Source: G963667915 sp965197385 (lineage in GTDB: Bacteria > Acidobacteriota > Vicinamibacteria > Vicinamibacterales > UBA823). From it: 64,000 nucleotides of DNA. The position numbers were made by a program, and so were the translations under genes. The notes below the pieces were generated by a model, which worked only from the letters and a program-made list of their open reading frames with translations, did not search any database and was not told where the DNA came from. This document shows, piece by piece, positions 1-8,373 of the stretch (within the stretch, counting starts at the first letter, position 1; each line of letters starts with the position of its first letter). The DNA lies in contig CBDANA010000007.1 of assembly GCA_965197385.1 (NCBI GenBank), forward strand, positions 248,001 through 312,000. Direction: 5' to 3'.

Positions 1-400
1 GCGCTGGAGATCGACTGGGCCGACGTGCTGCCGCCCGACGAGTACTCGTACGTGTTCGGCAATCCGCCGTTCGGCGGGGCCAAGTACCAGTCGCCGGAGC
101 AGCGGGCGCAGGTCCGGCGCGTCGCCGGCCTCGGCGGTAGCGGCGGGACGCTCGACTACGTCACCCCGTGGTTCATCTGCGCCGGCGACTACGTGCGGCG
201 GGCGCGACATCCGGACGGAGCGAGACCGCCGCGAATGGGATTCGTTGCGACCAACTCGATCACGCAGGGCGAGCAGGTGGCGCAACTCTGGCCGCTGCTC
301 CTCGACCGGCGTCGCCTGGAGATCGCCTTCGCTCATAGGACCTTCGCGTGGGGCTCGGACGCTCGCGGCAAGGCTCACGTCCATGTGGTCATCATCGGAC
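1..400 (+). pseudogene. MmeI-like DNA methyltransferase, 5' portion (partial, interrupted by IS630)
   Basis: The reading frame is open from base 1, so the gene begins outside the window. It contains the N6-adenine methyltransferase motif IV NPPFGG (about bases 61-78), followed by sequence typical of MmeI-like type IIG/BREX-type class I methyltransferases, including GFVATNSITQGEQV and GKAHVHVVIIGL. The coding sequence stops being family-like exactly at base 400, where an IS630 element begins; the open frame then runs through the element to a stop at 787-789. The 3' portion resumes at 1416. Seen: the motif and the junction. Family knowledge: such enzymes modify adenine in the host recognition site. 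Inference: the gene is inactivated. Confidence 0.85.
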
Positions 401-1415
401 TAAAGCGAATTGCACTTGTACGTAGTACGCGGTCGTGGTACTCCTGTGGCGCAGGAGGTAGCTATGGCCGCGTACTCGATGGATCTACGACTCCGGGTGC
501 GGCGCGATGCGGACGCGGGGTTACCGTCGGACGAACTCGCCGAGAAGTACTCCGTCAGTCGCGCGTGGGTCGATCGGCTGAAGCAGCGTCGACGCGAAAC
601 CGGCGAGGTGGCGCCCCGCAAGCAAACCCGCTGGCGCCCGCGGATCCTCCACGCCCAGCTCACGGAGCTGGCGGCCCTGATCCGCGAGCGGCCGGATCGC
701 ACGCTGGCCGAATTACAGGAGGCCCTGCGCACGCCGGCGAGTCTCCCCACGCTGTGCCGCCCGATCAAACGGCTCGGCTTCCGGTTTAAAAAACAACGGT
801 ACACGCGTCGGAACACGATCGCGCTGACGTCCGCCGCGCCCGCACGGCCTGGCGCGCCGCGGCGCCGACGCTCGATCCCGCGCGCCTCGTGTTTCTCGAT
901 GAGAGTGGTGTGCGGACCGATCTGATTCGCCGCTATGGCCGCGGGCTGTCCGGCGCCCGGGTCCCCGACCACACGCCGGATGGCCGCTGGCACACCACGA
1001 CGTTTCTCGGGGCGTTGCGCGTGACAGGCCTCACCGCGCCGGCCGTGTTTGATGGCCCGATCGACGGCGCCAGTTTTCTGGCCTACATCGAGCAGGGCCT
1101 GACGCCAACGCTCGCGCCTGGCGACATCGTCATCATGGACAACCTCTCGTGTCACAAGAGCCCCGCGGTGCGACGAGCGATCGAAGCCGTCGGCGCGCAA
1201 CTCTGGTTTCTGCCGAACTACAGTCCTGACTTCAATCCGATTGAGCTGGCGTTTGCGAAGCTGAAGGCGATCTTGCGCAAGGCCCGCTGTCGCACACGGG
1301 AGGTCCTGTGGAACACAATTGGCGCCGCCGTGCCCGGCTATGATCCAGCCGAATGCCGCAACTACTTTCGACATTGCGGCTATTCGGTCGCTACGACCTC
1401 ATGAAATCCGCTCTA
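401..1415 (+). mobile_element. IS630-family insertion sequence
   Basis: About 1015 bp. The ends are imperfect inverted repeats: the left end reads CTAAAGCGAATT and the reverse complement of the right end reads CTAGAGCGGATT (10 of 12). A TA dinucleotide is present at both borders (401-402 and 1414-1415), matching the TA target duplication of IS630/Tc1-mariner elements. Removing the element with one TA copy joins the methyltransferase frame exactly (IIGL followed by DAAEHAP), which fixes the borders. Confidence 0.85.
464..1404 (+). CDS. IS630-family transposase, two frames joined by a -1 frameshift
   Basis: The first frame starts at ATG 464, preceded by AGGAGGT at 453-459, and carries the N-terminal helix-turn-helix (LRLRVRRDADAGLPSDELA, then KYSVSRAWVDRLKQRR). 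The second frame carries the DDE catalytic core: FLDESG (first D), IIMDNLSCHK (second D) and NPIELAFAKLK (E). The frames differ by -1. A run of six A at 788-793 sits exactly where homology passes from GFRFKK in the first frame to TTVHASEHDRADVRRAR in the second, as expected for the programmed frameshift known in many IS630 elements. No stop lies between the slip site and the catalytic core in the second frame, so the transposase may be functional. Confidence 0.85.
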
Positions 1416-2448
1416 GACGCGGCGGAGCACGCGCCACGGGATAGACGCCTGTTTGCCTACGAGGATATAAACGGGGAACCGCTCGAAGGCCGTCACGCCG
1501 TATCTCTTGGACGGCGGAGCGTTGGCGAACCCGCACCTCGTCGTGCGGAAGGAGGGCCGGCCAATCAACGGCATGGGCAAGCTCGTGAGCGGCACGCAAC
1601 CCATCGACGACGGCTTCTACACGTTCGATGAGGAGGAGCGAGCCTCGTTCCTCGAAGCCGAACCTGCGGCCGTACCGTTCCTTCGTCCGTACGTCGATGC
1701 CCGTGGGTACCTGCAGGGCGGCAAGCGTTGGATACTCGCCCTCCAGCAGGCATCACCAACCGTACTGAAGCAACTCCCGGTCGTGCTGGATCGCATGGCG
1801 TCGGTGCGCCGATACCGCTCACAGAGCAGGCGCAAGAGCACACTGGCAATCGCCGACTATCCGACGCGGTACAACGTCGAGGTACTGCCGGAGACGTCCT
1901 TTCTGGTCGTGCCAAAGGTCAGTTCGGAGCGGCGCGAATACGTGCCGATCGGCTGGCTGGACCCGCCGACGATTCCGAGTGATCTGATCTTCGTGCTCCA
2001 GGACGCGACCTTGGCAGACTTCGCCCTTCTGACCTCGGCGATGCACATGGCTTGGTTGCGCCACATCGGCGGGCGGCTGAAGAGCGACTACCGCTATTCC
2101 ATCGGCCTCGTCTACAACACGTTCCCGCTGCCGCCCGGCTTCGCCGACGCGGACACGTCGGCGCTGGAGCCGCTCGCGCAAGCCGTTCTCGACGCCCGCG
2201 CCACCCATCCGGGCGCGACGCTGGCCGACCTGTACGATCCCGACCTAACGCCGCCCAACCTCCGGAGGGCGCATCGCGCCGTGGATCGTGCTGTTGATCG
2301 GCTCTACCGCCGGAAGCGCTTCACGTCGGAGCGTGAACGCGTCGAGTACTTGTTCGCGCTGTACGAGCGCATGCAAGCGCCGCTGGCGGCGCAGGTTCGC
2401 GCAGCCAAGCGCCGTCGTCGGACCGCACGCACGAGACTCGTGCGATAG
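1416..2448 (+). pseudogene. MmeI-like DNA methyltransferase, 3' portion (target recognition and C-terminal domain)
   Basis: Directly after the IS630 element the frame encodes RDRRLFAYEDINGEPLEGRH, the region after the catalytic domain. Around 1485-1490 the family-like sequence jumps by one base into the frame that continues AVTPYLLDGG and runs to 2448. The rest includes INGMGKLVSGTQPIDDGFY, GWLDPP, MHMAWLRHIGGRLKSDYRYS and VYNTFPLP, all typical of the target-recognition region of MmeI-like enzymes, and ends in a helical C-terminal domain. The gene therefore carries two lesions, the insertion and a one-base frameshift. The frameshift could be an assembly error; the insertion cannot be explained that way. 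Confidence 0.8.
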
Positions 2449-2514
2449 TTGGATCGTCGGGAGTCTCTGTGTCCACGACCATGGACGTGGGCTCGACAGC
2501 TCCAGGAGAAGCGC

Positions 2515-2997
2515 GTGGCTGTTAAACCTGATGGGACGATCCAGATCCGCTCCAAGGACATGCGGTGGATTCAGCGGCGATGGGATTTGACCGGCGACGC
2601 GCACCTGTACTTCCGGGACTTAGCGGGAACGCCCCGCGCGATTCCGAGCTTCGTGCACATAGAAGTCCAAGAATTGGACAACTCTCACGTGACGGACGAG
2701 TTTCTGGAGCCCGCGGTGAGGAGCGGGCTAACGCAGCGGGAAGCTTGGGACCGGGCAGCGCACGCGAGAGTCCTGTGCAAGAAACCGGATCTTGGGCTTG
2801 CGCCGTACTCGCGAATCGTCCGCATGTTCGATGCCAAGATGGTCAGAAGGCAGCGTAGAGCGAAGCAGTTGCGCGAGGCGTTGGAGAAGCAGGAGGAGGG
2901 ATCAGAAGAGGCACGACGGACGCAAGAGGAACTCTTGAACACGGAACGAGCGTTTAACGACTACGTCCGACGAATCAAGCAGGATCTGTGGGCGTGA
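2515..2997 (+). CDS. hypothetical protein with C-terminal coiled coil
   Basis: I do not recognise this protein (160 residues). The open frame is longer, but GTG 2515 is preferred because GGAG at 2505-2508 lies six bases before it, and the residues before it overlap the methyltransferase stop closely and look non-coding. The N-terminal half is rich in aromatic residues (RWIQRRWDLTGDAHLYFRDL). The last 50 residues are strongly charged and helical (KQLREALEKQ, EEARRTQEELLNTER), suggesting a coiled coil. It follows the methyltransferase gene by 66 bp on the same strand, so it may belong to the same defence module. Confidence 0.55.
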   Translation: MAVKPDGTIQIRSKDMRWIQRRWDLTGDAHLYFRDLAGTPRAIPSFVHIEVQELDNSHVTDEFLEPAVRSGLTQREAWDRAAHARVLCKKPDLGLAPYSRIVRMFDAKMVRRQRRAKQLREALEKQEEGSEEARRTQEELLNTERAFNDYVRRIKQDLWA

Positions 2998-3327
2998 ACA
3001 GGCCGAGGTCAACGTCGGACACAAGGCGGCGGTGGGAACGGTGCTGGACGGCGACGACGGTTGCCGAGGGCGCTGGCCCGGCCGGTCCAGATCGGTCCTC
3101 AGCCAGTGTTCGGGGTGCAGTAGAATCCCAGGAAAATGGGATCGAACGAGGAGAATGCTAGCCATACCGCACGGTGGCAGAATTGTCACCATCCGTGCCT
3201 TGCTCGCGCTTCAGCAGGCGCCTGCAGGCCAGGGCATCGATCGTCTCCCCCAACGCGCCCTGGCAGATGCGCGGTCTTCACACGGCTCTCGGCCGCTCGC
3301 CGTTGACAGCGTGCGGGGAGTTCGTCA
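2998..3327. other. 330-bp intergenic region with an imperfect palindrome
   Basis: No convincing gene is present. An imperfect palindrome of 30 bases lies at 3169-3198, with arms GCACGG and CCGTGC and an inner near-symmetric TGGCAGAATTGTCACCA. It could be a hairpin or an operator for the gene at 3328. Confidence 0.4.
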
Positions 3328-4701
3328 ATGTCACATACTGCGTTCGACTTTCTGAGCGATAGCCTGCTCTTCGAACAAGAGCACATTGCCACGAAGTACG
3401 CCGACGTGCCGGACGCGGAGCTCTGGACAGAACTCGAGAAGTACCGCGCACACGTGCTCGCGCGCGCGGAGGACCTTCTCGCGGAAACCGCGAGTGTTGA
3501 AGGTACTCTGTCGGTGTATTTCGACACGTCGTCCCGTGCTCTCCCTACGGTAGAGCTACTAAAGCAGTGCGCGCTGTACTTCGACAGGGCAGTTGTCGAC
3601 GACCCGATCTTTCCGCTCACTCGGCAATCCCCGGCTTCAGCCGCGGCAATTGGCGAGTACCTCGGCTTTTCGGCTCCAGAATTGAGTCGGGATGGCCTCT
3701 CGTCAGCCGCGGCGTTCATGCGCACGGTGCGGTCGATGACGGCCGGACAGTTCCTCAAGTTCGTGCCAATCAGCGCCGTCCTGGAGCCTCCCGACAAGAC
3801 CCCGATCACCTATTCAGCCACTCTCTACGCCGAGCGGATCCCCATCGAATTAAGGGAGTGGGTTCGTCAGCGCGCCCGGATCACAACGCTGCGGCGCTCT
3901 GATCCTAACGGTTGGCACTGGAGATCCGGCGATGCCCTCGAGGTCGGTCGCGCGATTTGCGTGGCCTTCGAAGATTACGGACGCGCCTTTTCATATTTCT
4001 TGTTCGCGACGAAGTTCGAATCCCACGCGGACGATCCGAATCGATTCACGGTGACTCAGTGGATGCCGGACTCACCGCCACCCGGGGAGCAGTTCGAAGT
4101 GTGGGTACAACAATCGGTGAACCAGGCGGGTGGAGACGTTCTGGGGCACCTTCAAGTCGACCTGTTTCACGCAGCGCACAGCCGCAGCATGTTCCTGACC
4201 GAATCTGCGTTCCTTGCCGATCTGCTTCGCCTTCGCTCCGGTCCCACGCTGTCTGAGGACGTCGCACGGTTTGCGTTGCAGCTTGACCTACCGGTGCTGG
4301 CGGGAATCTCGGTCGACGATCTGATGAGGGTTCGTAATGAGTATGGCGAGGCGTTTCACGCCTTTCGACTGACGTTGCAGCGGCATCTCAGGGAGTTGCG
4401 TACGCTGCAAGACGCTTCCGTCATCGAGAAAAAACTACAGAACCTTCAGCACGAACTCGAAGAAGTTCAGGTAGCGGACGTCAAGCGAGAGGCTCAGCGC
4501 GTCCAGCGTGAGGTACTCAGAAGTCTGGTCATCGGAGCGGTCAGCGTCGCGGCTGCAGTTCCAACGACGGGATTGTCGTTGACCGGTCTTGTACCTGCCG
4601 CTGACGCAGCGTCCCGTGCTGCCACTGGCTACCGCGATCGAGTGAAGGGACATCCAGCGTTCTTCCTTTGGAAGCTGAAGGACCGCGCGGCTTCGCGTTA
4701 G
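3328..4701 (+). CDS. hypothetical protein (457 aa), island gene of unknown function
   Basis: I do not recognise this protein. The frame starts at ATG 3328, with a GGGGAG purine stretch at 3315-3320 before it, and its codon use is like that of its neighbours. The N-terminal third is helical and acidic (DFLSDSLLFEQEHIATKYAD), and the middle has many aromatic residues (NGWHWRSGDALEVGR, AFSYFLFATKFE). Residues about 360-400 form a probable coiled coil (IEKKLQNLQHELEEVQ), followed by a hydrophobic stretch around residues 405-430 (LVIGAVSVAAAVPTTGLSL) that could be a membrane helix. Its position between a methyltransferase and recombinase remnants suggests a defence or cargo role, but this is inference from context only. 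Confidence 0.6.
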   Translation: MSHTAFDFLSDSLLFEQEHIATKYADVPDAELWTELEKYRAHVLARAEDLLAETASVEGTLSVYFDTSSRALPTVELLKQCALYFDRAVVDDPIFPLTRQSPASAAAIGEYLGFSAPELSRDGLSSAAAFMRTVRSMTAGQFLKFVPISAVLEPPDKTPITYSATLYAERIPIELREWVRQRARITTLRRSDPNGWHWRSGDALEVGRAICVAFEDYGRAFSYFLFATKFESHADDPNRFTVTQWMPDSPPPGEQFEVWVQQSVNQAGGDVLGHLQVDLFHAAHSRSMFLTESAFLADLLRLRSGPTLSEDVARFALQLDLPVLAGISVDDLMRVRNEYGEAFHAFRLTLQRHLRELRTLQDASVIEKKLQNLQHELEEVQVADVKREAQRVQREVLRSLVIGAVSVAAAVPTTGLSLTGLVPAADAASRAATGYRDRVKGHPAFFLWKLKDRAASR

Positions 4702-5004
4702 CAATGGTGCCCTCGTCGAGCACCAAGCCGACCGCCCCCGCCTTGAACTCATCCGTGAACTGCCGCCTGGCGCGCTCGCGGTCTTGCCTGCACAGAAGTT
4801 GGCTCGAAGCGACCCCTCTCTCGCCTGCCCCCTTTCGCACGCGGGGCGACGGGCAGTAGACTGACCACGGTCCGGACCCGTCCGCGGACGCCGCGGATGG
4901 TCCTCTGGATTCCCGTGCGGAAAGTGGTAACGGACGGGTGAATCGAGGCCGGCCGGTTATCTGTAAGTCAATTTATATGAATAACTTGCAGAAATTGAGC
5001 AACT
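4702..5004. other. 303-bp stretch without recognisable gene
   Basis: Neither strand contains an open frame that resembles a protein family. The sequence changes abruptly at 5005, where homology to the recombinase remnant starts. Confidence 0.4.
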
Positions 5005-5542
5005 CGCGCTGCCCTGATCCGACATCGCCGCCAGGATGCGCTGGACCACGTCGTAGGAGAGGCCGCGCGCTTCAGGCGGCGGGCTCGTGAACGGCTTGAC
5101 GTCCCGCACCGGGTTCGGGGTGTCGCGGCCATCGAGCCCCCGGTACAAGGAGAAGAGCGCCTGGCGGTAGTGGTTGCACGTCGACGCCGCATGGGTTCGC
5201 CTCAGCTCGGCGAGCGCGGCCCGCACGTCAGCCGGCGTGATGGCGTCGCGGCGGAGGTGGCTGAGCCGCGCCGCCCACCATTCCATTTGCTGGCGGCGCT
5301 CGGAGACGAGCTGGGACCTCGGCGATCTGGCGCAGGTAGGGTTCGATGTCGCCGGCCAGCGTTCCGGCGGGCCGCTGGTTCAGTTCCAACGAGCGCCGTG
5401 CGTCGAGGCGCCAGCGGCGAACCGCTTCCAGCGGGGTTCCCGCGGGGAAGCGTTTGAAGCGCAGCTGTCCGTTGGCGCGAACGTAGGCACGAATCCTGCC
5501 GCCCGCGTCACGCCGGATGCCGGATTCACGGTGAGGTCTCAT
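5005..5542 (-). pseudogene. tyrosine recombinase remnant, copy 1 (N-terminal part only)
   Basis: Reading on the minus strand from 5542, the frame encodes MRPHRESGIRRD and RIRAYVRANGQLRFKRFPAG, followed by the SAM-like core-binding domain ending at RGLSYDVVQRILAAMSDQ. A one-base deletion near 5312 splits it into two frames: the first ends after RQIAEVPA and the second resumes with EWWAARLSHLRRDAITPADV. Homology stops abruptly at 5005, and the catalytic domain (R, K, HxxR and Y residues) is absent. About 70 percent of residues match the second copy at 6670-7437 by eye. It cannot be an active recombinase. Confidence 0.8.
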
Positions 5543-5751
5543 CGTTGTTCAGAAATGGCCAATGTCGTTGATCGAAGGTCCTGTCCTGCTCAACTACCAG
5601 CTCAAGCAGGAATTGTGCCAACTCGTTGCTGCCGGGCGGGCTGCGCAGCACCGCTCGCGGCGCGGGTGGCGCGTCCGTTATCTAGTCCGCCACCGCCCGA
5701 TCCGGCGCAAACGGTCGAGTATGGGCATGTGCATGTCGTCGGGCGGGGCTC

Positions 5752-6426
5752 TCAGCGCGCAAGCATGGTCCTGAATGTCAGCGACAAACGCCGCCGGCGA
5801 TTACGCTGACCGACAGCGCTCTTTTCCGTTCTGCGCTTGTCTATGCCGTGCATCCATCTTGACCGTGAGTCCGCGGTCAAAATAAGCACGGATCCTTGGG
5901 CGAGCATAATCCGTCTGTCTTCCTGCGCTGATCCCCGCACAGGCCGCAGGCGCATTTCCCAGTCATCGCCCAGCGATAGGGTGGCCACGGTGTCACCGAA
6001 ACACTGCCGATCCGCGTGCAAGGCGATTCCTTGCCCGGGCTGGTATTCATTGACGATCGCCTGATCTGGGACGCGGTCGAACAGTCTCGTTTCGGTGTAC
6101 AGCCGGACCGCGATCTCCTCAATCCAATCGGGCAGCGGCCCGAGGTCCATATCGGGTGTTACCGTTCGCGTTCGATAGTCGTAGCGCCAACCGTAATGCT
6201 GGACGCGACGTTCCAGGTCTGTTCGCCACGGTTTCGCATCGATGTGCTCGATCAACACGTGTTGATCGTGCTCGTCGAAGAATCCAGGGTAGTAGTGCAA
6301 ACCGTGTATCCCCGGAATCCTGTGCATCCCGCGATCGTGAATGCCGTAGTTGAGGTGCTCCGGCAACGGCAGTACCGCCGCGGAGGTGTCGGATTCGAAC
6401 ATGCTCGGTTGATGCTCGGAGACCAT
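5752..6426 (-). CDS. AlkB-like 2-oxoglutarate/Fe(II)-dependent dioxygenase
   Basis: The protein has 224 residues. The jelly-roll core shows the iron-binding H137-x-D139 (in GIALHADR) with the preceding NEYQPGQG typical of AlkB proteins, a distal H193 (WMHGI), and the arginine-rich RRLSLTFR that binds 2-oxoglutarate. Family knowledge: AlkB enzymes demethylate alkylated nucleic-acid bases; the subgroup with this short form often acts on RNA or DNA alkyl lesions. It lies between two broken recombinase copies in the same orientation, so it is probably horizontally acquired cargo. A short truncated frame ends four bases before its start codon, suggesting translational coupling to a now broken gene. 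Confidence 0.85.
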   Translation of the reverse strand: MVSEHQPSMFESDTSAAVLPLPEHLNYGIHDRGMHRIPGIHGLHYYPGFFDEHDQHVLIEHIDAKPWRTDLERRVQHYGWRYDYRTRTVTPDMDLGPLPDWIEEIAVRLYTETRLFDRVPDQAIVNEYQPGQGIALHADRQCFGDTVATLSLGDDWEMRLRPVRGSAQEDRRIMLAQGSVLILTADSRSRWMHGIDKRRTEKSAVGQRNRRRRLSLTFRTMLAR

Positions 6427-6430
6427 TGTT

Positions 6431-6709
6431 CTACTCCATTGTGAGGCGGGCGGACATAATGCTACGGCGTATGGGTATCAGACGGTTCTCAAGAACGACA
6501 TCTACGGAGTTCAGAGCTGTCTCGAGTTCGGCACACTGGCGGCGAAAGGCAGGGCGCGCGGTAAGGCTGTATGCGTCAGCAGCTACGATGACGCAAGAAT
6601 GTGATGGAAACGCAGAACGGATCAGTGTGGCGAAGTCGGGCAATGCCGCGGGGTCGTCGCAGACTTGGACTAGGGCGTAGCCGAAGGTAACGACAAAACG
6701 GCTGGCGCG
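6431..6709 (-). pseudogene. truncated coding fragment upstream of AlkB gene
   Basis: On the minus strand an open frame ends with a TAG four bases before the AlkB start codon. From about 6709 it reads RFVVTFGYALVQVCDDPAAL, DFATLIRSAFPSHSCVIVAA and FRRQCAELETALNSVDVVLE, which looks like real protein, whereas further upstream the same frame runs antiphase through the recombinase remnant. I cannot name a family. It is most simply the 3' end of a gene whose 5' end was lost when the recombinase copy was placed beside it. Confidence 0.35.
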
Positions 6710-7437
6710 CTCAGCGGGATCGTCCGCGTCCGGCCGCCCTTCCCCGTGAGAACGACGAGCGTCCGCGTCGCCCGGTTCAGGTGCTCGGGCCGGTAGCGCA
6801 TCAACTCGCTGGGCCGCACGCCCGTAAACGCCAGCACGCGGCACCGCGCCTTCGCCGCCGATCCGTCGACGCGCGGGCAACCCTTGACGGTCGCGCTGCC
6901 CTGATCCGACATGGCCGCGAGGATGCTGAGGATGGTGTCGTACGAGAGCCCGCGCGGTTCCGGGGCCGGGGTTGGAAACGGTGCGACATCCCGCACCGGA
7001 TTCGGGGCGTCGCGCCCGTCGAGGTTCTTGTACAGGGAGAAGAGCGCCTGACGGTAGTGATTGCACGTCGACGCCGCGCGCGTCCGGCGCAGGTCGGCGA
7101 GCGCGGCTCGGACATCGGCGGGCGCGATGGCGTGGCGCCGAAGGTGACCGAGGCAGGCTGCCCACCACTCCAGCTGTTTGCGGCGTTCCGCGACCAGCTG
7201 CGGCCGGTCCGCGATCTGTCGCAGGAATGGCTCGATGTCGGCGGCGAGTGTCCCCGCCGCGCACTTGGTCAGCTGAAGTGAGACGCGGGTGTCCATGCGC
7301 CACCTGCGCACCGCGTCCAGCGAGGTGCCGGCCGGAAAGCGCTTGAAGCGCAAGTGCCCGTTGGCGCGGACGTAGGCTCGAATCCGACCGTGCGCGTCAC
7401 GCCGAATCCCCGGTTCACTGTGAGGCCGCATCGTCAA
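6670..7437 (-). pseudogene. tyrosine recombinase, copy 2 (truncated before most catalytic residues)
   Basis: This frame of 255 residues starts with MRPHSEPGIRRD and AYVRANGHLRFKRFPAG, has a complete core-binding domain (EWWAACLGHLRRHAIAPADV, STCNHYRQALFSLYKNLDGR), and enters the catalytic domain with the first arginine in AFTGVRPSELMRYRPEHL and TGKGGRTRTIPLS. It then ends, so the HxxR, H/W and tyrosine elements are missing. It is therefore a truncated integrase. Together with copy 1 it forms a direct repeat that brackets the AlkB gene. Confidence 0.8.
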
Positions 7438-7561
7438 GGAAGGCCCGAATGTCGCTCTCGGAGCACCCGGCCTGGGCGAGTGCAGACCGCGCGGGGATGT
7501 CTCGCCGAGGCTGTCCTCGCATCGGCACGGAGGGCCGGGTTGCGTCGAGCGTCACGATCAT
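7415..7561 (-). CDS. possible small ORF overlapping the vapC stop codon
   Basis: A 48-residue frame begins with an ATG whose last bases form the vapC stop (ATGA overlap at 7558-7561) and ends inside the start of recombinase copy 2. The sequence (MIVTLDATRPSVPMRGQPRR and SESDIRAFLDDAASQ) resembles nothing I know. The overlap geometry supports translation, but the frame may be chance. Confidence 0.25.
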   Translation of the reverse strand: MIVTLDATRPSVPMRGQPRRDIPARSALAQAGCSESDIRAFLDDAASQ

Positions 7562-7983
7562 ACCACCGCCCACGGATCGACGACCTCGATGTCGAGGTCG
7601 TCGAAGTCCCGAACATTGCGTGTCGCCACCGCCATGTGGCGTGAGCGAGCGATTGCTGCTATCTGACAATCGGCGGGTCCGACGGGGCGGCCAGTGGAAC
7701 GGCGCATGGCGGCAATGTCCGCGTATGCGCGCGCCGCGCCGCGGTCGAAGGGGAGCACGCGACTCCCGAAAGCCTCGCCCATCATCCTCTCGATATCCGA
7801 GAGCAGCGTGTCCCGGCGCTGGCCCGTCGGCAAGATGGCCGCGCCGTAGCGCAACTCCGCTTCGCCGACCGCGGAGAAGAACAGGTCTTCCAGGCGGTGG
7901 CCGGCCGCCCACACCGCAACAATCGGGTCTGGCGTCTTGCGCATCAGTTCGGATACGACGTTCGTGTCTAGCAGCACGTTCAT
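7558..7983 (-). CDS. vapC: VapC-family PIN-domain ribonuclease toxin
   Basis: The protein has 141 residues, the usual size. The PIN fold is clear: LLDTNVVSELMRK with the first acidic residue D6, then an acidic residue in VGEAELRYGAAIL, and VGPADCQIAAIARSRHMAVATRNVRDF with the remaining acidic residues. It is 10 bp downstream of the antitoxin gene on the same strand, forming one operon. Family knowledge: VapC toxins are Mg-dependent endoribonucleases that cut tRNA or rRNA and are held inactive by the antitoxin. In an island it probably acts as a stabilising or defence module; that part is inference. Confidence 0.9.
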   Translation of the reverse strand: MNVLLDTNVVSELMRKTPDPIVAVWAAGHRLEDLFFSAVGEAELRYGAAILPTGQRRDTLLSDIERMMGEAFGSRVLPFDRGAARAYADIAAMRRSTGRPVGPADCQIAAIARSRHMAVATRNVRDFDDLDIEVVDPWAVV

Positions 7984-7993
7984 GGCCGCGGGC

Positions 7994-8236
7994 TCAGTCG
8001 AAGGACGGCGGCTCGCGCCCGGGCTCGCGCGGCGGCAACTCCAGGTCCACGCCCTTGGCTGGCCCGAAGTGCGAGCGGATGATGGTTGTCAGATTCCGGG
8101 AACTCGGCTTGCGCCCGACAACATCGCGCAGGATCAGCCGCGCTTCCTCTTCCATGGAGCGGCCGTTGTCCGCCGCCCGCACGCGCAACTGGGTCTTGAC
8201 GTCGTTGTCGAGGTTCCGAATCGTGATGCTTGCCAT
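7994..8236 (-). CDS. vapB: VapB/FitA-type ribbon-helix-helix antitoxin
   Basis: The start at 8236 (ATG) gives 80 residues beginning MASITIRNLDNDVKTQLRVR and continuing NGRSMEEEARLILRD, a textbook ribbon-helix-helix domain of the FitA/VapB type. A GGAGGG Shine-Dalgarno lies just upstream. A longer frame begins at 8398, but its extra residues are not family-like. The C-terminal tail (LELPPREPGREPPSFD) is the probable toxin-neutralising part. Family knowledge: the antitoxin binds its own promoter with the toxin; no operator was identified with confidence. Confidence 0.88.
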   Translation of the reverse strand: MASITIRNLDNDVKTQLRVRAADNGRSMEEEARLILRDVVGRKPSSRNLTTIIRSHFGPAKGVDLELPPREPGREPPSFD

Positions 8237-8373
8237 CTGTCGCGCCCTCCGTTCGTCCGGGAGCTTAACCCAAATCGAGATTTCGTTGCAATCATTATGA
8301 CGACATTGCATGCAGATCGCCGCGCGGCGGCAACGGAGCCGACGGAGACTGCCGGGTTCGATGCGGTTTCTCG

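Noticed and set aside
400..1374. Minus-strand frame of 324 residues across the IS630 element
   Set aside because: It is antisense to the transposase, has no recognisable domain and is Arg-rich as expected of a high-GC shadow.
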